NCBI GenBank assembly: GCA_963755815.1
Contig: CAVWLF010000010.1
Location: 62,001-126,000 of the forward strand
From: Palsa-506 sp963755815
GTDB lineage: Bacteria > Actinomycetota > Actinomycetes > Streptosporangiales > Streptosporangiaceae
DNA length: 64,000 bases
Direction: 5' to 3'
In this document: positions 57,039 through 64,000 of the stretch, in pieces
Layout: each line of letters opens with the position of its first letter
How positions within the stretch are numbered: the stretch's first letter is position 1
Translations under genes and position numbers: made by a program
The notes under the pieces: generated by a model
What the model was told of the DNA's origin: nothing
What the model saw: the letters and a program-made list of their open reading frames with translations, nothing else
The model's database searches: none

Positions 57039-57090
57039 GTGTCTGCACAGAGACGTGTCCGCACCGAGACCGTTGTGTCTGCACAGAGAC
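57039..57090. repeat. Three spaced copies of GTGTCTGCACAGAGAC upstream of glmU
   Basis: Identical 16-mers occur at 57039-57054 and 57075-57090 (18-mers with the preceding TT), with a variant GTGTCCGCACCGAGAC at 57055-57070. Each has GTCT/AGAC arms. The last copy ends 11 nt before the glmU start, so the array is a candidate operator or RNA leader. Confidence 0.65.
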
Positions 57091-57101
57091 CGAGGAGCCG
57101 A

Positions 57102-58238
57102 GTGAGCGCGAGCGGTCCGGCCGCCGTCATCGTCCTTGCCGCGGGTGAGGGCACGCGGATGAAGACCCGTACTCCGAAGGTCCTGCATAAGGTCTGCGGC
57201 CGGACCATGCTGGGCCATGTCCTGGCCACGGCGCGCGAGCTCTCGCCCGCGCGGCTCATCGTCGTGACCGGCCAGGCCGGCGGTCAGGTGGCGGCGCAAC
57301 TCGCGGCGCAGGTGCCGGACGCCACCGTCGTCGTGCAGGAGCGCCGGGGCGGGACCGGGCATGCGGTGCGCACGGTGATCGAGTCGGTCGGGCTGATCCA
57401 CGGCACCATCCTGGTCACCTACGCGGATACCCCGCTGCTCCGCTCCCAGACGCTCGCGGAACTCGTCGGCGTGCATGACTCCGGCGGCGTCGCGGTCACG
57501 GTGCTCACCGCGACGGTGGCCAATCCGGCCGGGTACGGCCGGATCATCCGCGACTCGTCCGGCGACTTCGCCCGGATCGTCGAGGACGCCGACGCCACCC
57601 CCGCGCAGCGGGCCGTCAACGAGATCAACTCCGGGGTCTACGCCTTCGACGGCGACCTGCTCGCCGACGTCGTCAAGCGGGTGCCGACCGACAACGCCAA
57701 GGGCGAGGAATACCTCACCGACGCGGTCGGCCTGCTGCGCGGCGACGGGCACCGGGTGGCATCCCTGCGGTGCGTGGATCCGGATGAGGTTCTCGGCGTG
57801 AACGATCAGGCTCAGCTGGCCTGGGCCCGGCGGGTCCTGAACGAGCGGATCCTCGATAAGTGGATGCGGGCCGGGGTGACCATCCACGATCCCGGTTCCA
57901 CCTGGATCGACGTCGGGGTGCGGCTGGGGCCGGACACCGAGATCGGGCCCGGCACCCAGCTGGAGGGCGACACGGTCATCGCCGCCGGGGCCAGGATCGG
58001 CCCGGGCTGCCTGCTCCGTGACACCACGGTCGCGGCCGGTGCCACCGTGATCCAGTCGGTCTGCGAGTCCGCCACGGTCGGGCCGGGCGCCAGCGTCGGG
58101 CCTTTCGCTCACCTGGTGCCAGGGACCACACTGGCCGGGGGGGAACGGGTAGCGGGCCACGGCCGCGCACCCGCCGATGGCGGCGAGCCGGAGCCGGCGG
58201 CAGGCGCGCCGCGACATGAGGGAGCGCGGGACCAGTGA
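57102..58238 (+). CDS. glmU: GlmU with C-terminally truncated acetyltransferase domain
   Basis: Full GlmU acetylates GlcN-1-P with its C-terminal left-handed beta helix, then makes UDP-GlcNAc with its N-terminal domain. The uridyltransferase part is complete: VLAAGEGTRMKTRTPKVLHK, VVVQERRGGTGHAV, TYADTPLL, INSGVYAF and GVNDQAQLA. Hexapeptide coils follow (TIHDPGSTWIDVGVRLGPDT onward) to GPFAHLVPGTTLAGG. There the helix stops and a 30-residue Gly/Ala/Pro tail ends the protein at 378 residues. About 100 residues are missing, and the conserved Arg of the YLRPG loop is Val. No frame of the remaining 95 bp continues the helix. GAGGAG precedes GTG 57102, and the stop overlaps prs by GTGA. Confidence 0.9.
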   Translation: MSASGPAAVIVLAAGEGTRMKTRTPKVLHKVCGRTMLGHVLATARELSPARLIVVTGQAGGQVAAQLAAQVPDATVVVQERRGGTGHAVRTVIESVGLIHGTILVTYADTPLLRSQTLAELVGVHDSGGVAVTVLTATVANPAGYGRIIRDSSGDFARIVEDADATPAQRAVNEINSGVYAFDGDLLADVVKRVPTDNAKGEEYLTDAVGLLRGDGHRVASLRCVDPDEVLGVNDQAQLAWARRVLNERILDKWMRAGVTIHDPGSTWIDVGVRLGPDTEIGPGTQLEGDTVIAAGARIGPGCLLRDTTVAAGATVIQSVCESATVGPGASVGPFAHLVPGTTLAGGERVAGHGRAPADGGEPEPAAGAPRHEGARDQ

Positions 58239-59212
58239 CGGGCATTACGGCCAGCGGCGAGAAGAAACTCCTGCTCTTCTCGGGCCGGGCATTCCCCGGC
58301 CTGACCAACGAGATAGCGGGCTGCCTCGGCATCGAGCCGACGCCGACCAGGCTGTTTGACTTCGCCAACGGCGAGATCTTCGTCCGGTTCCTGGAGTCGG
58401 TCCGCGGCTGCGACGCCTTCGTGCTGCAGAGCCACACCGCGCCGATCAACCAGTGGATCATGGAGCACCTGATCATGGTGGACGCACTCAAGCGGGCGTC
58501 GGCCAAGCGCATCACGGTGGTCGCCCCGTTCTTCGGCTACGCGCGCCAGGACAAGAAGAACCGCGGCCGGGAGCCGATCTCGGCCCGGCTGATGACCGAC
58601 CTGTTCGCCACGGCCGGGGCGGACCGGCTGATGGCCGTCGACCTGCACACGGCGCAGATCCAGGGATTCTTCGACGGGCCCGTTGATCATCTTTTCGCGC
58701 TCCCGATCCTGGCCTCCTACATCGAGGAGCGGCTGGACCTGTCGGAGGTCACCGTGGTGGCCCCCGACGCCGGCCGGGTCCGGGTCTGCGAGCGCTGGAC
58801 CGACCGGCTCGGCTGCCCGCTGGCGATCATCCACAAGCGCCGCGATGCCGACGTGGCCAACAAGGTGAAGGTCCTTGAGGTCGTCGGCGCCGTCGCGGGC
58901 CGGACCTGCATCCTGGTCGACGACATGATCGACACCGGCGCGACCATCGTGAACGCGGCCGACGCGCTGTTCGTGCAGGGAGCGGCCCAGGTGATCGTGA
59001 CCGCCACGCACGGGGTGCTGTCCGGGTCCGCGGTGGACGGCCTGAAGAACTCCCCGATCAGCGAGGTGATCGTCACCAACACGCTGCCGATCCCGGCCGA
59101 GAAGCGGTTCGACAAGCTCACCGTGCTGTCCATCGCGCCGCTGATCGCCCGGGCGATCAACGAGGTGTTCAGCGACGGATCGGTGACAAGCCTGTTCGAC
59201 GGGCAGAGCTGA
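58235..59212 (+). CDS. prs: Ribose-phosphate pyrophosphokinase
   Basis: PRPP synthetase makes the phosphoribosyl donor for purine, pyrimidine, His and Trp synthesis. The 325-residue product has catalytic and ATP-loop regions FFGYARQDKKNRGREPISA and VDLHTAQIQGFFDGPVDHL, ribose-5-phosphate-site VVAPDAGRVRV and the PRPP loop CILVDDMIDTGATI. GTG 58235 overlaps the glmU stop by 4 bp, and MTGITASGEKKLLLFSG is the usual start. The glmU-prs-rplY-pth order is the common actinobacterial arrangement. Confidence 0.96.
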   Translation: MTGITASGEKKLLLFSGRAFPGLTNEIAGCLGIEPTPTRLFDFANGEIFVRFLESVRGCDAFVLQSHTAPINQWIMEHLIMVDALKRASAKRITVVAPFFGYARQDKKNRGREPISARLMTDLFATAGADRLMAVDLHTAQIQGFFDGPVDHLFALPILASYIEERLDLSEVTVVAPDAGRVRVCERWTDRLGCPLAIIHKRRDADVANKVKVLEVVGAVAGRTCILVDDMIDTGATIVNAADALFVQGAAQVIVTATHGVLSGSAVDGLKNSPISEVIVTNTLPIPAEKRFDKLTVLSIAPLIARAINEVFSDGSVTSLFDGQS

Positions 59213-59287
59213 GCACTTGCGCGGACGCGGGACGGCCCAGGTCGGCTAGACTGCGCAGGAATTTTCTTAACGCTGAGGAGTTTCGCC

Positions 59288-59944
59288 GTGCCTGAGGTAC
59301 GTATCGTCGCTGAGCCGCGCCATGAGTTCGGCAAGGGTGCCGCCCGCCGTGTCCGGCGCGAGGGCCGGGTGCCCGCCGTGCTGTATGGCCACGGCACCGA
59401 CGCACGGCATGTCAGCCTGCCCGGCCACGATGTGCTGCTGGCGCTGCGCACGGCCAACGTGCTGATCCGGATTGAGGGCCTGCCCGGCGGCAGCGAGCTC
59501 GCGCTGCCCAAGGCCGTCCAGCGCGATCCGATCCGGGGCTCGGTGGAGCACGTGGACCTGATCCTGGTCCGGCGCGGCGAGAAGGTCACCGTCGACGTGC
59601 CGCTGAACGTGACCGGCGACGTGCACCCGGATGGCCTGCTGGACCAGCAGATGGTGCAGATAGCCGTCGAGGCCGAGGCCACCAACATCCCGACGGGCAT
59701 CGCCATTGACGTCGAGGGCATGGAGATCGGCAGCTCGGTGCACGCCGGCGATCTGTCCATGCCGGACGGCGCGACGCTCGCGGTGGACGCGGACCTGCTC
59801 GTCCTGCACGTCATCGCCGCTCCGACGGCAGAGCAGATGGAGGCCGGGCTCGGCATCGAGGCCGAGGAGGTCGCCGAGGTGGCCGACGGCGAGCCGGCCC
59901 CGGTGCCGGACGCGCCCGCCGGCGACGGCGAGGCGGATTCCTGA
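59288..59944 (+). CDS. rplY: 50S ribosomal protein L25 / general stress protein Ctc
   Basis: The 218-residue product has the N-terminal L25 5S rRNA-binding domain (VRIVAEPRHEFGKGAARRVRREGRVPAVLYG) and the C-terminal TL5/Ctc beta domain (VDVPLNVTGDVHPDGLLDQQ ... ATNIPTGIAIDVEGMEIG). It ends in an acidic Glu/Asp/Pro tail. GTG 59288 has GAGGAG 8 nt upstream, with TAGACT at 59247-59252 as a plausible -10 box, so unlike many neighbours it has a proper leader. It is followed by pth after 57 bp. Confidence 0.95.
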   Translation: MPEVRIVAEPRHEFGKGAARRVRREGRVPAVLYGHGTDARHVSLPGHDVLLALRTANVLIRIEGLPGGSELALPKAVQRDPIRGSVEHVDLILVRRGEKVTVDVPLNVTGDVHPDGLLDQQMVQIAVEAEATNIPTGIAIDVEGMEIGSSVHAGDLSMPDGATLAVDADLLVLHVIAAPTAEQMEAGLGIEAEEVAEVADGEPAPVPDAPAGDGEADS

Positions 59945-60001
59945 CCCGGCTGCTCCGGGCGGCTGCCGGGCGCAGGTGGGCCCGGCTGAGGTGAGCACTG
60001 C

Positions 60002-60595
60002 ATGGCGGATGAACGCTGGGTAATCGCCGGGCTCGGCAATCCTGGCCCCGAGTACGCGGGCAACCGCCACAACGCCGGCTACATGGTCGCCGACCTGCTG
60101 GCCGCGCGGATGGGAGCGCGGTTCAAGCGTGACCGGTCAGGGGCGGCGGTAGCCGTCGGCCGGCTGGCCGGGGTTCCGGTCACGCTGGGCAAGCCGCAGT
60201 CGTACATGAACCGTTCCGGCGGTCCGGTCGCCGCGCTGTGCGGCTTCTACAAGGTCCCGGCGGACCGGGTGCTGGTCGTGCATGACGAGCTTGATATTCC
60301 GTTTGGCGCGGTCCGGCTGAAGTTCGGCGGTGGCGATAACGGGCATAACGGGCTCCGGTCGGTTACTGCCTCCCTGGGAACGCGGGACTACTACCGGGCC
60401 CGGGTGGGCATCGGCCGCCCGCCGGGGCGAATGGATCCCGCCGCCTTTGTCTTGCGTGACTTTTCCACTACTGAGCGTAAGCAGATTCCGGAACTGATCG
60501 ACCGGTGCGCGGATGCCGTCGAAACGCTGCTAAAGCAGGGCCTGGCCGCGGCGCAGAACGAATTTCACCCTAGTTTCCCGCCCGGAGATTCCTGA
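60002..60595 (+). CDS. pth: Peptidyl-tRNA hydrolase
   Basis: Pth frees peptides from peptidyl-tRNA dropped by ribosomes. The 197-residue product has GLGNPGPEYAGNRHNAGYMV with the catalytic His, PQSYMNRSGGPV, VVHDELDIPFG with the catalytic Asp, and GDNGHNGLRS, all intact. ATG 60002 starts MADERWVIAGLGNPG. No clear ribosome site is seen; GAGGTGAGC about 8-10 nt upstream could serve. It follows rplY on the same strand. No terminator was recognised downstream. Confidence 0.95.
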   Translation: MADERWVIAGLGNPGPEYAGNRHNAGYMVADLLAARMGARFKRDRSGAAVAVGRLAGVPVTLGKPQSYMNRSGGPVAALCGFYKVPADRVLVVHDELDIPFGAVRLKFGGGDNGHNGLRSVTASLGTRDYYRARVGIGRPPGRMDPAAFVLRDFSTTERKQIPELIDRCADAVETLLKQGLAAAQNEFHPSFPPGDS

Positions 60596-60629
60596 CTGAC
60601 CCCCTTGTGAGCATGAGGTTTGGCATGAT

Positions 60630-60677
60630 CAGACTACTAGGGGTGCTTCTGGGGCGGATGTGACTCTCCGTAGTCTG
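60630..60677. promoter_or_regulatory. Inverted repeat upstream of the polysaccharide genes
   Basis: CAGACTAC (60630-60637) and GTAGTCTG (60670-60677) form an 8-bp inverted repeat around 32 nt, in the 214-bp gene-free gap 60596-60809. TATTTA at 60719-60724 could be a -10 box for the sugar-transferase gene. It may be an operator or RNA stem; no known riboswitch was matched. Confidence 0.4.
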
Positions 60678-60809
60678 GCCTATGATGCTCAGATCGCGGT
60701 GAAAGCTGTCAACCGGCGTATTTAGCTGGGCGTCTTTCCCTGTGAAGGGGCGGGTGAACTCCCGGCGAAGGCCGGATGTCAGCGCGACCGCGAGAGGACG
60801 GGTGCAGGC

Positions 60810-62277
60810 GTGTCAGGTCAGTCAGCCCTCACGAGATATCGGCGGGCTGGCAAGGCTGGTATCGGCCTGACTGCGCAGGAGCCGGCCGTATGGACGCACG
60901 CCTACCTGCGCCAGGTGGCCGCCGTGGATGCGCTCTGCGCGCTCGCGGCCGGCCTGCTGGCCCTGTACCTGCGCTTCGACGACGGCAGCCCAGCCGCCGA
61001 GCCGTTACCTGGCGCTCAGCCTCAGCCTGCCGGTGATCTGGGTGTGCATACTGCGGCTCGCGGGCGGATATGACGCCCGCTTCATCGGGGTCGGCACCGA
61101 TGAGTTCCGCCGGGTGCTGAACGCCGGGGTGTCGCTGACCGCCGCCGTCGCGATCCTGTCCTATGCGACGAAGACCGATATCGCCCGCGGCTACGTGGTC
61201 ATCGCGCTGCCGTGCCTCACCGTCTTCAACCTGCTGGCCCGGTTTGCCTTGCGCAAAAGACTGCACCGGCGGCGCAGCCTGGGCAATTGCATGCGGCGGG
61301 TAATCGCCGTCGGCCATGCCCGGGTGGTCGCCGATCTCGCGATCGAGTTGCGCCGGGAGACCTACCACGGGCTGTCCGTCGTCGCGGCGTGCGTGGCGGG
61401 CATCGATGGTGACGCCGAGGTCGGCGGGGTTCCCGTCGTGGGCGGCCTGAACAACGTCGCCCGCGTGGTGGAGCTGTACGACGCGGACACGGTGGCCGTC
61501 CTGGCCTGCCCCGAGATGAGCGGCATGCGGCTGCGGGAGCTCGCCTGGGAGCTGGAGAAGACGGGCACCGACCTGTGCGTCGCCCCCGCCCTGCTGGACG
61601 TGGCCGGGCCGCGCACGACGATCAGGCCGGTGGCCGGGCTGCCGCTGCTGCACGTTGATCACCCGGAGTTCACCGGCACCAAGCTGGTCATCAAGGGCGC
61701 CTTCGACAAGATTCTCGGCATTTCGGCGCTCGCGCTGCTGGCCCCGGTGTTCATTGCGGTGGCCATCGCCATCCGGTTCGCCGACGGCGGGCCCGCGCTG
61801 TTCCGGCAGACCAGGGTGGGCCGGGACGGTCATACGTTCACCGTGTATAAGTTCCGCACGATGGTGCTGAACGCCGAGGACAACAAGGCTCAGCTGGCCG
61901 GCCGGAACGAGCACGACGGAGTGCTTTTCAAGATCCGCAATGACCCGCGGATAACGACCGTGGGCGGCTGGCTTCGCCGCTACTCGGTGGACGAGCTGCC
62001 GCAGCTGCTCAATGTGGTTCGCGGGGACATGTCGCTGGTCGGCCCGCGACCGGCGCTGCCGGACGAGGCGGCCAGGTACGGGGACTATGTCCGGCGCCGG
62101 CTGGTGGTGAAGCCGGGCATGACCGGGCTATGGCAGGTCAACGGCCGTGCTGACCTAAGCTGGGAGGAGTCGGTCCGGCTCGATCTGCGCTATGTGGAGA
62201 ATTGGTCGCTCGTCCTCGACCTCCAGATCCTGTGGAAGACCTGCTCGGCGGTGCTGCGCGGGTCCGGGGCGTACTGA
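60810..62277 (+). CDS. Polyprenyl-phosphate sugar phosphotransferase (WbaP/EPS-initiating), frameshifted near N-terminus
   Basis: This enzyme class transfers hexose-1-phosphate to undecaprenyl phosphate to start exopolysaccharide repeat units. The C-terminal sugar-transferase domain is complete: FTVYKFRTMVLNAED, ITTVGGWLRRYSVDELPQLL, VRGDMSLVGPRPALP and MTGLWQVNGR, preceded by a membrane helix. Upstream lie a CoA-binding-like fold and four membrane helices. The start GTG 60810 (VSGQSALTRYRRAG) reads through VDALCALAAGLLALYLRFDD. The frame must change at about 60985-61006 to continue as SRYLALSLSLPVIWVCIL. One indel explains it. cysQ follows 41 bp later. Confidence 0.82.
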
Positions 62278-62318
62278 GCTGCGGTAGCGGGGATAAACCA
62301 CTGGATGGAGTCTGCCTG

Positions 62319-63125
62319 ATGATGCCCGACGACGACCGCCTGGCGCGCGACCTGGCCGCCGAGGCGGGACGTCAGCTGCTCGTGCTGCGGGCGGCCGGTG
62401 GCGATCCGAGCGTGCTGCGGAAAGCCGGCGACTTGCTGTCCCACGAGTTCCTGGCCGGGGAGCTGGCCCGGCTGCGGCCGGGCGACGCCGTGCTGTCCGA
62501 GGAGGGCCGCGATGATCATGCCCGGCTGTCGGCGAGCCGGGTATGGATCGTTGACCCGCTGGACGGGACGCGGGAGTTCGGCGAGGCCGGCCGGACGGAC
62601 TGGGCCGTCCACGTCGCGTTGTGGGAGCGGGGTGAGCTGACCGCGGGCGCGGTCGCCCTGCCCGCGCAGGGGAAGGTGCTCAGCACGGCGGAGCCCGTCA
62701 TGGCCACGGCCGGCGCCCCCGGGGGCCGGGCCGGGCCGCCGGCCGAGGCTCAGGCGGCCGCGACGGCCTTGCCCCGCAATCTCCGCTTCGTGGTGAGCAG
62801 GACCCGTCCGCCCGCGTTCATCCAGGCGCTGGCCGACCAGGCCGGTGCGGTCCTGCTGCCGCTTGGCTCGGCCGGGGCCAAGGCCGCGGCCGTGATCTGC
62901 GGGGACGCGGACGCCTACATCCACAGCGGCGGGCAGTATGAATGGGACTCCGCCGCGCCGGTCGCGGTCGCGCGGGCCGCGGGCCTGCACGCGTCCCGAA
63001 TTGACGGCTCAAGGTTGGCGTACAACCAGGAGCATCCCTCGCTGCCGGATATCCTGATCTGTCTAGCCCCGCTCGCGGGCCCGCTGCTCGGAGCGATCGG
63101 CTCCGCTATCAGCGCCAGCAAGTGA
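62319..63125 (+). CDS. cysQ: 3'(2'),5'-bisphosphate nucleotidase CysQ
   Basis: CysQ removes the 3'-phosphate of PAP or PAPS, a by-product of sulfotransfer. The 268-residue protein of the inositol-monophosphatase superfamily has metal site LSEEGRDD, the DPLDGT motif in WIVDPLDGTREFGE and late Asp in QYEWDSAAPVAVA. ATG 62319 has GGAG 8 nt upstream. It lies between an EPS-initiating transferase and cysD, so it probably recycles PAP formed by sulfotransferases in the same locus. HisN-like phosphatases share this fold, but the neighbour cysD favours CysQ. Confidence 0.88.
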   Translation: MMPDDDRLARDLAAEAGRQLLVLRAAGGDPSVLRKAGDLLSHEFLAGELARLRPGDAVLSEEGRDDHARLSASRVWIVDPLDGTREFGEAGRTDWAVHVALWERGELTAGAVALPAQGKVLSTAEPVMATAGAPGGRAGPPAEAQAAATALPRNLRFVVSRTRPPAFIQALADQAGAVLLPLGSAGAKAAAVICGDADAYIHSGGQYEWDSAAPVAVARAAGLHASRIDGSRLAYNQEHPSLPDILICLAPLAGPLLGAIGSAISASK

Positions 63126-63180
63126 GCCCAGACGGCTAGCGCAGCCAAGCACGTACGTCCTCTAGCCCGGAGTCTTCCTG

Positions 63181-64000
63181 ATGGCAGTGACGCGTTCCGA
63201 CTACCTGCTCTCGCAACTCGACGTTCTTGAGGCCGAGTCGATTCACGTGATGCGCGAGGTGGCCGCCGAGTTCGAGCGCCCGGTGCTGCTGTTCTCCGGG
63301 GGCAAGGACTCGATCGTCATGCTCGCCCTGGCGGAGCGGGCCTTCCGGCCCGCGCGCATCCCGTTTCCGGTCATGCACGTGGACACCGGGCACAACTTCG
63401 CCGAGGTCCTCGACTTCCGCGACCGCCGTGTCGCCGAGCTCGGGATCCGCCTGATCGTGGCGTCGGTGCAGGAAGCCATCGATGACGGCCGGGTGGTCGA
63501 GGAAACCGGCCGCTGGGCCAGCCGTAACCGGCTGCAGACCACCAGCCTGCTGGACGGGATCGCCGAGCACCGCTTCGACGCGGTGTTCGGCGGCGCCCGC
63601 CGGGATGAGGAGAAGGCCCGGGCCAAGGAGCGCGTTTTCTCCTTCCGCGACGAGTTCGGCCAGTGGGACCCGAAGAATCAGCGGCCGGAGCTATGGAACC
63701 TGTACAACACCCGGATCAACCGGGGCGAGCACATCCGGGTGTTCCCGCTGTCGAACTGGACCGAGCTCGACATCTGGTACTACATCGAGCGCGAGGGCCT
63801 GGAGATACCGGCCATCTACTTCGCGCACCAGCGGGCGGTCTTCGAGCGGGATGGCATCCTGCTGGCCGATAACCAGCACGTCGTGCGGGCGGATGACGAG
63901 CCGGTGTTCGAGGCGAGCGTCCGCTACCGGACGGTGGGCGACATGACCTGCACCGGCGCGGTGGAGTCCACCGCGGTCACGATCGCCGACGTCATCGCCG
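63181..64000 (+). CDS. cysD: Sulfate adenylyltransferase subunit 2 (ATP sulfurylase small subunit), 3' end outside window
   Basis: CysD with GTPase CysN makes APS from sulfate and ATP. The visible 273 residues contain the PP-loop FSGGKDSIVML, PFPVMHVDTGHNF, FGGARRDEEKARAKER and LSNWTELDIWYYI, all CysD signatures. ATG 63181 starts MAVTRSDYLLSQLDVLEAES. No stop occurs before 64000, so the gene continues. The gap from cysQ is 55 bp. cysN or cysNC is expected next outside the window. Confidence 0.93.
   Translation, partial: MAVTRSDYLLSQLDVLEAESIHVMREVAAEFERPVLLFSGGKDSIVMLALAERAFRPARIPFPVMHVDTGHNFAEVLDFRDRRVAELGIRLIVASVQEAIDDGRVVEETGRWASRNRLQTTSLLDGIAEHRFDAVFGGARRDEEKARAKERVFSFRDEFGQWDPKNQRPELWNLYNTRINRGEHIRVFPLSNWTELDIWYYIEREGLEIPAIYFAHQRAVFERDGILLADNQHVVRADDEPVFEASVRYRTVGDMTCTGAVESTAVTIADVIA

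Noticed and set aside
60596..60809. A known riboswitch upstream of the sugar-transferase gene
   Set aside because: Some GAAGGGGCGGGTGAACTC-like sequence looked structured, but no class fitted.

Overview
The window looks like a chromosomal core segment of a high-GC Gram-positive bacterium (class Actinomycetes). The evidence is GC-rich codon use, GTG starts, ATGA/GTGA stop-start overlaps, many leaderless promoters (TAnnnT box 6-7 nt before the start codon), an HspR/HAIR heat-shock operon, a DUF3151 gene next to fba, and the tRNA-Gln / glmU / prs / rplY / pth block. The order of purA, fba, the dnaK operon and an Hdr-like Fe-S reductase recalls the equivalent mycobacterial region. I cannot place the genus; a Streptosporangiales-like or related soil lineage is a guess. 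I see no prophage, insertion sequence, CRISPR array or rRNA.

Layout. 1-8.7 kb (minus strand): an epimerase running off the edge, murA, the purine operon purD-purB-purC, purA, DUF3151 and fba. 8.8-11.7 kb (plus): a 41-residue membrane protein, a NYN-type nuclease with a long low-complexity middle, and a TPR-like protein whose 3' end overlaps clpB. 11.6-18.9 kb (minus): dnaK-grpE-dnaJ-hspR-clpB, apparently one operon under HAIR operators. 19-28 kb: GT87 and DUF2079 membrane proteins, an Hdr-like Fe-S reductase, a two-component pair and an anchored exported protein. 28-36 kb: argS, plsX, a KamA-like radical SAM enzyme, a DHA2 exporter, and an SDR plus enoyl-CoA hydratase pair. 36-42.5 kb: a GT2/TagF-type wall-polymer enzyme, an ArnT-like glycosyltransferase and a SigR-like sigma factor with no adjacent anti-sigma gene. 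42.6-51.4 kb: rsmI, then metG-tatD-rsmA and ispE-ABC-F, interrupted by a minus-strand secreted-protein gene. 51.4-56 kb: SGNH hydrolase and MarR, divergent from a tam-like methyltransferase, then a FasR-like TetR regulator with an acyl desaturase, and tRNA-Gln. 56-64 kb: a broken HTH gene, glmU (C-terminally truncated), prs, rplY, pth, then an exopolysaccharide sugar transferase, cysQ and cysD, running off the edge.

Themes. The window joins nucleotide supply (pur genes, prs), envelope precursor synthesis (murA, glmU, TagF-like, polyprenyl-phosphate glycosyltransferases), lipid metabolism (plsX, desaturase with FasR-like regulator, SDR/ECH) and proteostasis. The right end (sugar transferase, cysQ, cysD) suggests, by inference, a locus for a sulfated polysaccharide.

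Caution. About seven genes change reading frame internally, usually at G/C runs or short tandem repeats. That many in 64 kb suggests uncorrected indels in the assembly, although real decay is possible for the dispensable genes. The truncated GlmU cannot be explained by a simple frameshift.
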